A DNA stretch of 8,306 nucleotides from Candidatus Woesearchaeota archaeon. GTDB lineage: Archaea > Nanobdellota > Nanobdellia > SCGC-AAA011-G17 > UBA489. The notes beneath the pieces were generated by a model. It saw nothing but the letters and a program-made list of their open reading frames with translations. It had not been told where the DNA came from and made no database searches. Location: the NCBI GenBank assembly GCA_030679025.1, contig JAUXTV010000186.1, positions 1 through 8,306 on the forward strand, written 5' to 3'. This document shows, in pieces, positions 1-5,801 of the stretch. The translations under genes and the position numbers were made by a program. The stretch's first letter is position 1. The number at the start of each line of letters is the position of its first letter.

Positions 1-788
1 TTTGTTGTAATAGCAAAGCCTTCATAGCCAGCGCCGCAACGCATTAAAGTTCCTTCATTATTTAACAAACTTTCAGTAATTCCTATAAATGGATATATTT
101 TGTACACTTTCCCTTCTTGCATTTTCGCTGTCCACCAATTAATCAATTTTGTTATGCTTTCATTGTAGTGTGTGATAAACAGTCTAAATTTATTTTCTTC
201 AAAATCAGACTTATAAAAACCTGCATCCAATTGCCAATGCACACTATCTATAAGACCCTCATCAATGAGCTTGATAACGTGCATAACTGCTTCATAAACA
301 TCTGGAAATTCCTGTGAAATAGTCATCCGTGCAACAATCTCCCCATCATAATTTTCTTCTCGTAATTTGGCAAGATTTTGTATTACTCGTTCATAGATGC
401 CATTGCCACGATTATAATTTGTTCTCTGCTGATTTCCATCTAGAGAGACTAAAATTTTTCTAATTTTGTAGAGATATTGTAAAGGCACTCTGTCCAGCAA
501 TAAGCCATTAGTCTGCATCCTATACTGTAGCTTATCACCAAAAAAATCCATAATTTCTTGTATTTTTTGCATTTCTAACAAAGGCTCACCACCATAGAAA
601 ATTAAAGTATCATCTTTTTTCAAAAATTTATTTAGTTGTTCTACAGTAACTTTGCTTCGCGCAGGAGCAGTTTCATCAAACTCCAGATTTTCATTTTTTA
701 TATCAAACTCTTCTACTTTCATGGATTTTTCATAGCAATATTTACATTTTAGCTTACAGAATTCTGTTAGGATAATGTGGTAGTACAT
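1..788 (-). CDS. Radical SAM/SPASM enzyme, putative peptide-modifying (3' end beyond the window)
   Basis: The ATG at 788-786 opens an uninterrupted frame of 262 codons to the left edge, where the gene is cut by the window. The N-terminus has the radical SAM cluster motif CxxxCxxC at residues 11, 15 and 18 followed by Tyr19. GGEP follows at 66-69, QTNG at 92-95 and SLDG at 115-118, all typical positions in this fold. Near the edge, Cys251 in RCGAG resembles the first cysteine of a SPASM auxiliary-cluster domain. The enzyme should therefore bind a SAM-cleaving 4Fe-4S cluster plus auxiliary clusters. The MYYHIILTEFC start recalls the archaeal 'AF0577-type' putative peptide-modifying family (TIGR04084, from memory). 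The substrate is unknown and no precursor peptide is visible here. The gene follows tRNA-Lys by 23 bases, with no SD and no separate TATA box. The class is firm; peptide modification is inference. Confidence 0.9.
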   Translation of the reverse strand, partial: MYYHIILTEFCKLKCKYCYEKSMKVEEFDIKNENLEFDETAPARSKVTVEQLNKFLKKDDTLIFYGGEPLLEMQKIQEIMDFFGDKLQYRMQTNGLLLDRVPLQYLYKIRKILVSLDGNQQRTNYNRGNGIYERVIQNLAKLREENYDGEIVARMTISQEFPDVYEAVMHVIKLIDEGLIDSVHWQLDAGFYKSDFEENKFRLFITHYNESITKLINWWTAKMQEGKVYKIYPFIGITESLLNNEGTLMRCGAGYEGFAITT

Positions 789-811
789 GGTGTTGATGCT
801 ATGTAATGTAA

Positions 812-885
812 CGGATCCTGTGGGATTTGAACCCACGACCCCCGCGTTAAGAGCGCGGTGCTCTACCAACCTGAGCTAAGGACCC
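812..885 (-). tRNA. tRNA-Lys (anticodon CTT)
   Basis: The minus strand folds into a complete 74-nt cloverleaf without an intron. The acceptor stem GGGTCCT/AGGATCC has one G-T pair. The D arm is GCTC-loop-GAGC and the anticodon stem is CCGCG/CGCGG around CTCTTAA, giving anticodon CTT, which reads AAG (lysine). The variable region is 5 nt and the T arm is GTGGG-TTCAAAT-CCCAC. The discriminator base is G. The 3' CCA is not encoded, as is usual in archaea, so it would be added after processing. A TATA-like box lies 27 bp upstream. Confidence 0.97.
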
Positions 886-907
886 ATACCAAGAACGTCT
901 TTAAGAT

Positions 908-917
908 GATTTAAAAG
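908..917 (-). promoter_or_regulatory. TATA box for tRNA-Lys
   Basis: Read on the minus strand this is CTTTTAAATC, centred about 27 bp before the first tRNA base at 885, the usual archaeal spacing. It sits only 8 bp past the stop codon of the upstream membrane-protein gene, so tRNA and downstream radical SAM transcription probably begins here, with possible read-through from upstream. Confidence 0.6.
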
Positions 918-924
918 CCTTTTC

Positions 925-1350
925 TTAGGATTTGTAATAGTTTTCATAGAATTTACTTGATAATCTTAGGTGATGCATTAAAGGCCATACAAACCCAGGA
1001 ATGGCCACTAAAGTAACCACTATTGCAGATATTATCTTAAAGAGCAATTGTCCCGCTAGAGAAACACCAAATAAAGGATAAACTAATTTTTCAAAAAAGA
1101 CTTCTGGCTTCCATGAGATTAAAACAGGAAATAGTATTGTTAATACTGCTAAGCCAGCGATAAACCAACACTTCTTCTTATTCTTTCTATAAGTATAAAA
1201 CCAGCTTAAACCGCCAAATAAAAACGTTAAAAGGATTGCCGTGCTTTTCCATTTTCTTTTTCTTTTGTTAAATTTCTTGAGATGTATAACAAGCAAGACA
1301 CAAAGTGCGACAAAAACATAGTATTGCCAGAAAGAGGGTGCTTGAAGCAT
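925..1350 (-). CDS. Small polytopic membrane protein, unknown function
   Basis: This 141-residue protein is not a family I can name. It is strongly hydrophobic, with four likely membrane helices at about residues 8-24, 36-52, 60-79 and 103-124. Very basic loops follow the first helix (KKFNKRKRKWK, 25-35) and the second (RKNKKK, 55-60), and these should face the cytoplasm. The central stretch FGGLSWFYTYRKNKKKCW resembles short archaeal and bacterial membrane proteins related to the TM2 type; that is resemblance from memory, not an assignment. The ATG at 1350 fits a TATA box 27 bp upstream, so the mRNA is probably leaderless. The gene is divergent from the PAC2-family gene and lies upstream of tRNA-Lys on the same strand. 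Confidence 0.8.
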   Translation of the reverse strand: MLQAPSFWQYYVFVALCVLLVIHLKKFNKRKRKWKSTAILLTFLFGGLSWFYTYRKNKKKCWFIAGLAVLTILFPVLISWKPEVFFEKLVYPLFGVSLAGQLLFKIISAIVVTLVAIPGFVWPLMHHLRLSSKFYENYYKS

Positions 1351-1372
1351 GTGCTTTATTCTTTTTCTCTTC

Positions 1373-1382
1373 TTTATAAATT
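1373..1382 (-). promoter_or_regulatory. TATA box for the 141-residue membrane protein gene
   Basis: Minus-strand AATTTATAAA is centred about 27 bp before the ATG at 1350. This spacing places transcription start at or next to the start codon. Confidence 0.6.
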
Positions 1383-1400
1383 TACTTTTCTGACATCATT

Positions 1401-1415
1401 AGAAAACTATATAAA
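1401..1415 (+). promoter_or_regulatory. BRE/TATA promoter of the PAC2-family gene
   Basis: The sequence AGAAAACTATATAAA combines a purine-rich BRE-like half (1401-1406) with a strong TATA box (1407-1415). The TATA centre is about 27 bp before ATG 1438, which predicts a leaderless transcript. A 16-bp stretch here (1399-1414) recurs exactly at 8110-8125. Confidence 0.75.
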
Positions 1416-1437
1416 CATATAATCTGAGACAGATGTT

Positions 1438-2145
1438 ATGCACGTAGTTTTAGAAAAGAAGCCAAAAAATCCGATTATTATTGAGGGATTTCCTGGTTTT
1501 GGATTGATTGGAACTATTACTACAGAATTTTTAATCAAACATTTAGACGCACAACTTATAGGTTATATCCGTATGGAAGAAGTACCTCCTGTAGTTCCAG
1601 TACATCAAGGAAAAGCTATTGAACCTGTCGGAGTTTTTTACGCTGCAAAAGAAAACCTTGTTATTGTTCATGCCTTAACTTCTGTACAGGGATTTGAATG
1701 GGAATTGGCAAAAGACATTCTACAAATGGCCAAAGACTTGAAAGCGAAGGAAATTATTAGTTTAGAGGGCGTTGGTAGTAATACTAGTAGCTCAGAAGGA
1801 GCAGACTCTAGAACGTTTTATATTGGTAATAATAAAAAAATAAAAACCATGAAAAACATACAACCTTTACGCGAAGGGATCATCATGGGTGTCACAGGTG
1901 CATTGCTTTTACATAAAGATTTTCCTATAACCTGCATTTTCGCTGAAACACATAGTGCATTGCCAGATTCACGAGCATCTGCAAATATCATACGCATTTT
2001 GGATGAGGTGCTTAATTTGAAGATTGATGTTAAACCTTTATTGGACAAAGCTGAAGACTTTGAAGAGCAGATTAAAGATTTGTTGAGTAAGGCTAAGAAA
2101 GCTACTGATACCCATCAACAAAAGACGCAGAATTATTTTGGATAA
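1438..2145 (+). CDS. PAC2-family protein, putative proteasome assembly chaperone
   Basis: This 235-residue protein has the PAC2-family layout. It has a GFPGFGLIGTITTEFLI segment at about 17-33, the conserved EEVPPVVPVHQG region at 48-58, and LEGVGS at 109-114. The late DSRASANIIRILDEVLNLKID block (177-197) precedes a charged helical tail (about 201-222). In archaea and eukaryotes, family members help assemble the proteasome alpha ring; the archaeal homologues are PbaA and PbaB. The length is normal for archaeal members. The C-terminus ends in Tyr-Phe-Gly, loosely like the Hb-Tyr-X tails that dock on proteasomes, but the residue order differs. The start is supported by a TATA box 27 bp upstream. 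Family membership is clear; a role in proteasome assembly rather than another PAC2 function is inference. Confidence 0.9.
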   Translation: MHVVLEKKPKNPIIIEGFPGFGLIGTITTEFLIKHLDAQLIGYIRMEEVPPVVPVHQGKAIEPVGVFYAAKENLVIVHALTSVQGFEWELAKDILQMAKDLKAKEIISLEGVGSNTSSSEGADSRTFYIGNNKKIKTMKNIQPLREGIIMGVTGALLLHKDFPITCIFAETHSALPDSRASANIIRILDEVLNLKIDVKPLLDKAEDFEEQIKDLLSKAKKATDTHQQKTQNYFG

Positions 2146-2157
2146 TTTTATACGAAC

Positions 2158-2167
2158 TTTTATATAA
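2158..2167 (+). promoter_or_regulatory. TATA box for xerA
   Basis: TTTTATATAA is preceded by CGAAC, a plausible BRE. Its centre near 2163 predicts transcription start around 2189, which gives either an almost leaderless GTG at 2192 or a roughly 10-nt leader before the ATG at 2198. Confidence 0.65.
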
Positions 2168-2186
2168 CAGCACTTTCTTAAAACAG

Positions 2187-2195
2187 TAGAGGTGA
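2187..2195 (+). promoter_or_regulatory. Shine-Dalgarno-type site before xerA
   Basis: AGAGGTGAC matches the GGAGGTGAT complement of the 16S rRNA tail except at its first and last bases. It ends two bases before ATG 2198, which favours that ATG over the GTG at 2192, a codon that is itself inside the site. Confidence 0.55.
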
Positions 2196-2197
2196 CT

Positions 2198-3016
2198 ATG
2201 TTACAACAATTAGCAACTGAACTGAAAATTAGAGGATTTACTCCTGCAACGATTACAGCGTATACGACGCATAATCGACGGTTCTTAGACTTCATTCAGA
2301 AACAACCAGAACAAATCACTGAGCAAGATATTAAGCTCTATTTAGCACATTTAATGGCAGACAAAAAACAAAAAGCTACCTCTGTAAATTTGACGTTGAG
2401 CGCGTTACGATTTCTTTATGATACTATGCTGAAAAAGAAATTATTTCTTGATATTAAACCGCCAAAAATTGAAAAGAAATTACCAACTGTGTTGACAAAA
2501 GACGAGATGAAAAAACTACTTGCTGCTGTAACCAATCCTAAACATAAATTGCTGATTGAATTTTTATATTCTTCCGGATTACGTGTCTCTGAATGTATGC
2601 ATCTCAAAGTGAATGACTTAGATTTTGCGGAAAAAATGGGTAGAGTTATTAGCGGTAAAGGGAAGAAAGATAGACATATTATTTTATCACAAAATCTCAT
2701 CGAACATCTTCAACTTTACCTTGACAAAAGAAAGTATCCTTCAGACTATGTATTTACAGGTCATCAAGGTAAGCCTATGTCTGTGAGAATGGCTCAAAGA
2801 ATTGTGAATGAGGCTGCTCAAGAAGCACAACTTAAGAAACGAGTGTTTTGTCATGCCTTACGTAGTAGTTTTGCTACTCATTTGCTTGAGGCTGGGACTG
2901 ACATCCGCATAATTCAAGTCATCCTGGGTCATTCTAGCATCAGCACGACAGAACATTATGTAGGAGTATCAACAGAACAATTAAAAAAAGTAAAGAGTCC
3001 ATTTGATACACTGTAA
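2198..3016 (+). CDS. xerA: XerA/XerCD-type tyrosine recombinase
   Basis: From ATG 2198 this is a 272-residue protein, about the length of archaeal XerA. The N-terminal SAM-like core-binding domain (about 1-82) carries ITAYTTHNRRFLDFI. The C-terminal catalytic domain has the full active-site set: Arg129 in SGLRVSE, Lys154 in GKGKKDR, His219 and Arg222 in HALRSSFATHLLE, His245 in LGHSS, and nucleophile Tyr254 in TTEHYVGVS. Such enzymes resolve chromosome dimers at dif sites in archaea and bacteria; integron or phage-type integrases are related but usually longer. No integrase-like extra domain or neighbouring mobile genes are present, which favours the housekeeping role. An in-frame GTG at 2192 would add two residues. 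The gene ends 9 bp from the converging symporter gene. Confidence 0.92.
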   Translation: MLQQLATELKIRGFTPATITAYTTHNRRFLDFIQKQPEQITEQDIKLYLAHLMADKKQKATSVNLTLSALRFLYDTMLKKKLFLDIKPPKIEKKLPTVLTKDEMKKLLAAVTNPKHKLLIEFLYSSGLRVSECMHLKVNDLDFAEKMGRVISGKGKKDRHIILSQNLIEHLQLYLDKRKYPSDYVFTGHQGKPMSVRMAQRIVNEAAQEAQLKKRVFCHALRSSFATHLLEAGTDIRIIQVILGHSSISTTEHYVGVSTEQLKKVKSPFDTL

Positions 3017-3025
3017 AAATAAATT

Positions 3026-4363
3026 CTAACTGATGGATTTGACAAGTAATTTTCGATACATCATCACTAACATAAGAGCAACAAATGCTGTTGCACTCGG
3101 TATAAGGGATGTCAAAGGATTATCAGTCACGAATTTTAATATCAGACCTAAAATGAAAGTCGCTGTTCCAACAAATAGAAATGTGTTAATCTCAAAAGAA
3201 TTAAGTTTGAACATAAAGGATACTATTAGAGCAGCTCCAATTACTGATATAAGAGATATAAGCGCGAATACTGATGAAAGAAAAGAAAATAAGTACAAAG
3301 AAGCAATAGCAGATAGAAGAATACCAAGAAGCATGAATATTCTTGTAAATTTCACTGTTAATTCTGGCGATTTGTCTTTCATACGCGCAGCTAATACTCC
3401 GAACGCAAAGGCGCTTGAATCAATTGTTCCCATAAACGCGGCGATTAGCGAAACGAGAAGTAAGGATCCAAGCCATACTGGTAAAGCTCCTAGGACTCCT
3501 TCAGTAAAAAGATTTGATGGATCGGTAACAACACCAGCAAATTTGAAATTAATGCCAAGGTAAGCGACTGAACCAGCAACAAGTGCTAACAGGATGAAGG
3601 CAATGATTAATCCTTTCTTCAGAGATTTAGAGTCTCTACTTGCAAAAACTCTTTGAAAACTTTCCGCTTGTCCAAGCAAGCTAAAAAATTGCAATAAAAC
3701 TAACCCCATTGCAAACCAAAACTGAGAAGGATCAAGGGCAGTGGGTATTTTCTCTGTAGTAAAATGAATTGGAAAAATAAAAATGGTCAAAATAATTGGC
3801 AAGATCAAAACTCCCTGAAAGATATCTGTTTTTACTGAAGCATTGAAGCCTCCAAACCATAAATAAATACAAACTACTCCGGCTGTGAGTAATAGTGCTG
3901 TAATTTTTTCAACACCAAGCAACGCTGAAAAGAGACCTGTGTTTACAAACATTTGCAAAATCAAAAAGAGCAAAAGACCGCCGCATAAAATCAAATTGAC
4001 AAATAGTTTACTCAATGAACCATACTGAAGACCAAAATAATCTCCTATTGAAAGTAAATCGTGCTTTTTTTGGAGTAGAGAAAGTCGCTTCTTGTAAAAA
4101 AGATAGAGAACCACGAATGCCATTCCTGCGCCAACAAATACCATCAAATACCAAAAACCATACAGATATGAAAAAGTAACACCAAGCACAAAGTTGTAGC
4201 CTGTAAGCAAAGACGCAAAAGTTGTCCAGGTTGATGCAGATGCAGATAAGTTTTTTGAACTGTTTATATATTCTTCAGGTGTCTCGCGACGTGAAGAAGC
4301 CCATGTAATTCCTGCAAGCACAACTAAATACAACCCTAAATAAACAATGGTTATAGTATTCAT
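3026..4363 (-). CDS. Sodium:solute symporter (SSS family)
   Basis: This 445-residue protein is almost entirely membrane helices, with roughly 12-13 segments. It carries SSS-family landmarks. EEYINSSKNLSASASTWTTFAS (30-51) spans the loop into TM2, and GGFNASVKTDIFQG lies at 171-184. The signature-like GQAESFQRVFASRDSKSLKKG (231-251) is followed by GTIDSSAFA (312-320), where the paired serines correspond to the usual Na+-site region. It should import a small organic solute with Na+; proline, pantothenate or another substrate cannot be told from sequence. It follows the 82-residue gene by 21 bases, with only a weak SD-like AAGGTAA before ATG 4363. The nearest TATA-like sequence is too close to the start, so co-transcription with the upstream gene is likely. 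Confidence 0.9.
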   Translation of the reverse strand: MNTITIVYLGLYLVVLAGITWASSRRETPEEYINSSKNLSASASTWTTFASLLTGYNFVLGVTFSYLYGFWYLMVFVGAGMAFVVLYLFYKKRLSLLQKKHDLLSIGDYFGLQYGSLSKLFVNLILCGGLLLFLILQMFVNTGLFSALLGVEKITALLLTAGVVCIYLWFGGFNASVKTDIFQGVLILPIILTIFIFPIHFTTEKIPTALDPSQFWFAMGLVLLQFFSLLGQAESFQRVFASRDSKSLKKGLIIAFILLALVAGSVAYLGINFKFAGVVTDPSNLFTEGVLGALPVWLGSLLLVSLIAAFMGTIDSSAFAFGVLAARMKDKSPELTVKFTRIFMLLGILLSAIASLYLFSFLSSVFALISLISVIGAALIVSFMFKLNSFEINTFLFVGTATFILGLILKFVTDNPLTSLIPSATAFVALMLVMMYRKLLVKSIS

Positions 4364-4384
4364 GTGTATTACCTTTATAAAAAA

Positions 4385-4633
4385 TTATTTCTCTTTACTC
4401 AATTTATCTAATAAAATTTTAGGAATTGCTATAACTTGTTCATCTTCTCCAATTTTAGTAGCAAATCTAGATTCCCGTGGATCAACTTTCTTTCCTACAA
4501 CAAAATAAGTGTCTGGTTTTTCAGGTGTGTTGTAAATCGCTGGACACCCCAGGCCTCCAAAGCAATTATCTACTCGTGCTACTTCAAAAACTTCAAGACA
4601 ATCTTCTTTTAATTCATATTTGTCAGAGGCCAT
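4385..4633 (-). CDS. 82-residue cysteine-containing protein, unknown function
   Basis: This short soluble protein has no signal peptide and no membrane segment. Three cysteines (12, 24, 30) lie in the first third, the last two in NCFGGLGCPAIY. A strand-rich YFVVGKKVDP segment (43-52) and an EDEQVIAIPKILLDKL tail (63-78) follow. The pattern 'CPAIY-x-T ... VVGKKV ... IP-x-x-LL' recalls small uncharacterised bacterial and archaeal proteins, from memory only, and I assign no function. The cysteines could bind a metal or be redox active. It is the first gene of a probable two-gene operon with the symporter. A TATA box 27 bp upstream supports ATG 4633 and a leaderless mRNA. Confidence 0.78.
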   Translation of the reverse strand: MASDKYELKEDCLEVFEVARVDNCFGGLGCPAIYNTPEKPDTYFVVGKKVDPRESRFATKIGEDEQVIAIPKILLDKLSKEK

Positions 4634-4655
4634 ACTTATCCTGAGATTAAAGAGT

Positions 4656-4665
4656 ACTTATATTT
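4656..4665 (-). promoter_or_regulatory. TATA box for the 82-residue protein/symporter operon
   Basis: Minus-strand AAATATAAGT is centred about 27 bp before ATG 4633. The 105-bp divergent spacer (4634-4738) holds this promoter and that of the Lrp-like gene back to back, so one bound regulator could affect both. Confidence 0.6.
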
Positions 4666-4702
4666 TCTTGTCATTTTTTAGTAATTAATTAAAATATAAC
4701 AT

Positions 4703-4718
4703 AGAAAGCTTTAATAAA
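4703..4718 (+). promoter_or_regulatory. BRE/TATA promoter of the Lrp-like gene
   Basis: Purine-rich AGAAAG (4703-4708) precedes CTTTAATAAA (4709-4718), centred about 25-26 bp before ATG 4739. This predicts a leaderless transcript. The palindrome AAAGCTTT (4705-4712) overlaps the box and could be an autoregulatory contact, though it is short. Confidence 0.5.
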
Positions 4719-4738
4719 TTGATAAATATAGCTAATAG

Positions 4739-5710
4739 ATGAAAGAAAAACTGAAGTTACAGTCTCATGACCTTAAGTTGCTTGCTTACCTTTATCATCA
4801 TAATCGGGAGCCCCTCACAAAAATCGCTAAGGCAATAGGCTTGACAAGACAACAAGTAGAATATCGTTTAGAAAAATATCTTAAATATAATCTTATTAAG
4901 CAGTTTGCGACTATTATCAATTATCCCGCATTGGGCTTGACGCAATTTGTTATAATTCTCATTAAGGCTTCAACTTATACTTGTTTACCAGCATTAAAAC
5001 AGAGATTACAACAGAACGAACATTGCATTGCATTTGGAGAAATCCAAGGAGCATATGACCTCTACATAAATTTGATTTGTAAAGATGAGATCTCACTTAA
5101 AAAGACTATTACTTTTATAACAGAAAAAGGATCTACAAATATTGCAGATTATTTAGTTATAAAACCTACTTTGGCAGAAACTTATCCTATTAAATTCCTT
5201 GACAAAAAAGAAGATAAGCCTTTTATAATTTTTACTGAAAATGTTCAACAAGTTTCTCTTGACAAAAAAGAAAAAGAGATTCTTAAGCTTTTGGCAACTA
5301 ATGCGCGCATACCTCTTATAGAAGTCGCTGGTAAATGCGCCATCTCTGCTGAAAGAGCGCTTTATACCATCAAAAAATTGCAAAGAGAGGGAGTAATCCA
5401 AGGAACAAAAATTGTTTTTGATATGCAAGCCTTTGGTTATTTTTATACAGTAGTTTTATTCCATATCACAGAGTATTCTGAAACATTAGAAATCAAATTA
5501 AAGAATTTTGCCAGACATCACCCCCACATTAATTCTCTTGGCTTAACACTAACGAAACCCAACTGTTTTTTACAAATATTTCATAAAACTGATGAAGAAG
5601 TAAGAACAACATTGCATGATCTCAAACGTTTTCTCCAAGCATATCGCGTAGATTATACTCTGCTTAATATTTTAGAAGAAGAACAGGCCAACACACTTCC
5701 TTCATTATAA
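4739..5710 (+). CDS. Tandem-module Lrp/AsnC-like transcriptional regulator
   Basis: This 323-residue protein is about twice the usual Lrp/AsnC length and reads as two consecutive Lrp-like units. Unit 1 has a winged helix-turn-helix at about 10-58 (LTKIAKAIGLTRQQVEYRLE) and an alpha-beta ligand/oligomerisation-type region at about 66-145, including GAYDLYINLIC (104-114). Unit 2 has a second helix-turn-helix at about 174-228 (LIEVAGKCAISAERALYTI) and a weaker alpha-beta region at about 233-312. Lrp proteins bind DNA as dimers or larger assemblies and sense amino acids or similar ligands. A tandem copy could form both DNA-binding halves within one chain. It lies directly upstream of yvcK, with an Lrp-like inverted repeat between them. 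The regulated genes and ligand are unknown. Confidence 0.85.
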   Translation: MKEKLKLQSHDLKLLAYLYHHNREPLTKIAKAIGLTRQQVEYRLEKYLKYNLIKQFATIINYPALGLTQFVIILIKASTYTCLPALKQRLQQNEHCIAFGEIQGAYDLYINLICKDEISLKKTITFITEKGSTNIADYLVIKPTLAETYPIKFLDKKEDKPFIIFTENVQQVSLDKKEKEILKLLATNARIPLIEVAGKCAISAERALYTIKKLQREGVIQGTKIVFDMQAFGYFYTVVLFHITEYSETLEIKLKNFARHHPHINSLGLTLTKPNCFLQIFHKTDEEVRTTLHDLKRFLQAYRVDYTLLNILEEEQANTLPSL

Positions 5711-5720
5711 TGTAAAAGAG

Positions 5721-5736
5721 TAGAATGTATATTCTA
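5721..5736 (+). promoter_or_regulatory. Inverted repeat upstream of yvcK, candidate Lrp-type operator
   Basis: TAGAATGTATATTCTA is a perfect 6-bp inverted repeat with a 4-base spacer. It begins 10 bp after the Lrp-like stop codon and ends 14 bp before the yvcK TATA box. Its outer TAGAA/TTCTA fit the half-sites of the bacterial Lrp consensus YAGHAWATTWTDCTR, but the spacing is one base longer. As RNA it could also be a weak hairpin at the end of the upstream gene; no T-tract follows it. Confidence 0.45.
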
Positions 5737-5744
5737 AAGATTAG

Positions 5745-5758
5745 GAAAGGTTTATAAG
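5745..5758 (+). promoter_or_regulatory. BRE/TATA promoter of yvcK
   Basis: GAAAGG (5745-5750) followed by TTTATAAG (5751-5758) is a strong archaeal BRE/TATA pair. Transcription should start near 5780, giving a leader of about 20 nt that contains the ribosome binding site. Confidence 0.7.
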
Positions 5759-5782
5759 GAATTTATCTACAAGCATTTGCCA

Positions 5783-5790
5783 GAGGTGAT
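5783..5790 (+). promoter_or_regulatory. Shine-Dalgarno site of yvcK
   Basis: GAGGTGAT matches the archaeal anti-SD over eight bases. It lies 11 bases before the coding ATG at 5802. It is closer (3 bases) to an out-of-frame ATG at 5794 that opens a short overlapping frame ending at a TGA within the yvcK coding sequence. Confidence 0.65.
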
Positions 5791-5801
5791 GAGATGCAGC
5801 A

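Noticed and set aside
117..317. Plus-strand open frame of 66 codons
   Set aside because: It lies antisense within the radical SAM gene, whose motifs are unmistakable, and has no promoter or ribosome binding site.
2146..2170. TTTTATACGAACTTTTATATAAC as a dif site for XerA
   Set aside because: The half-symmetry is AT-only and imperfect, and the right half is fully explained as the xerA TATA box. No 11-6-11 arrangement is convincing.
3033..3563. Plus-strand open frame of 176 codons
   Set aside because: It is the reverse complement of the symporter's membrane helices. The translated product is low-complexity and family-less, and the minus-strand gene is well supported.
4372..4382. TATA-like TTTTTTATAAA (minus strand) as an independent symporter promoter
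   Set aside because: Its centre is only about 15 bp from ATG 4363, which would put transcription start inside the coding region.
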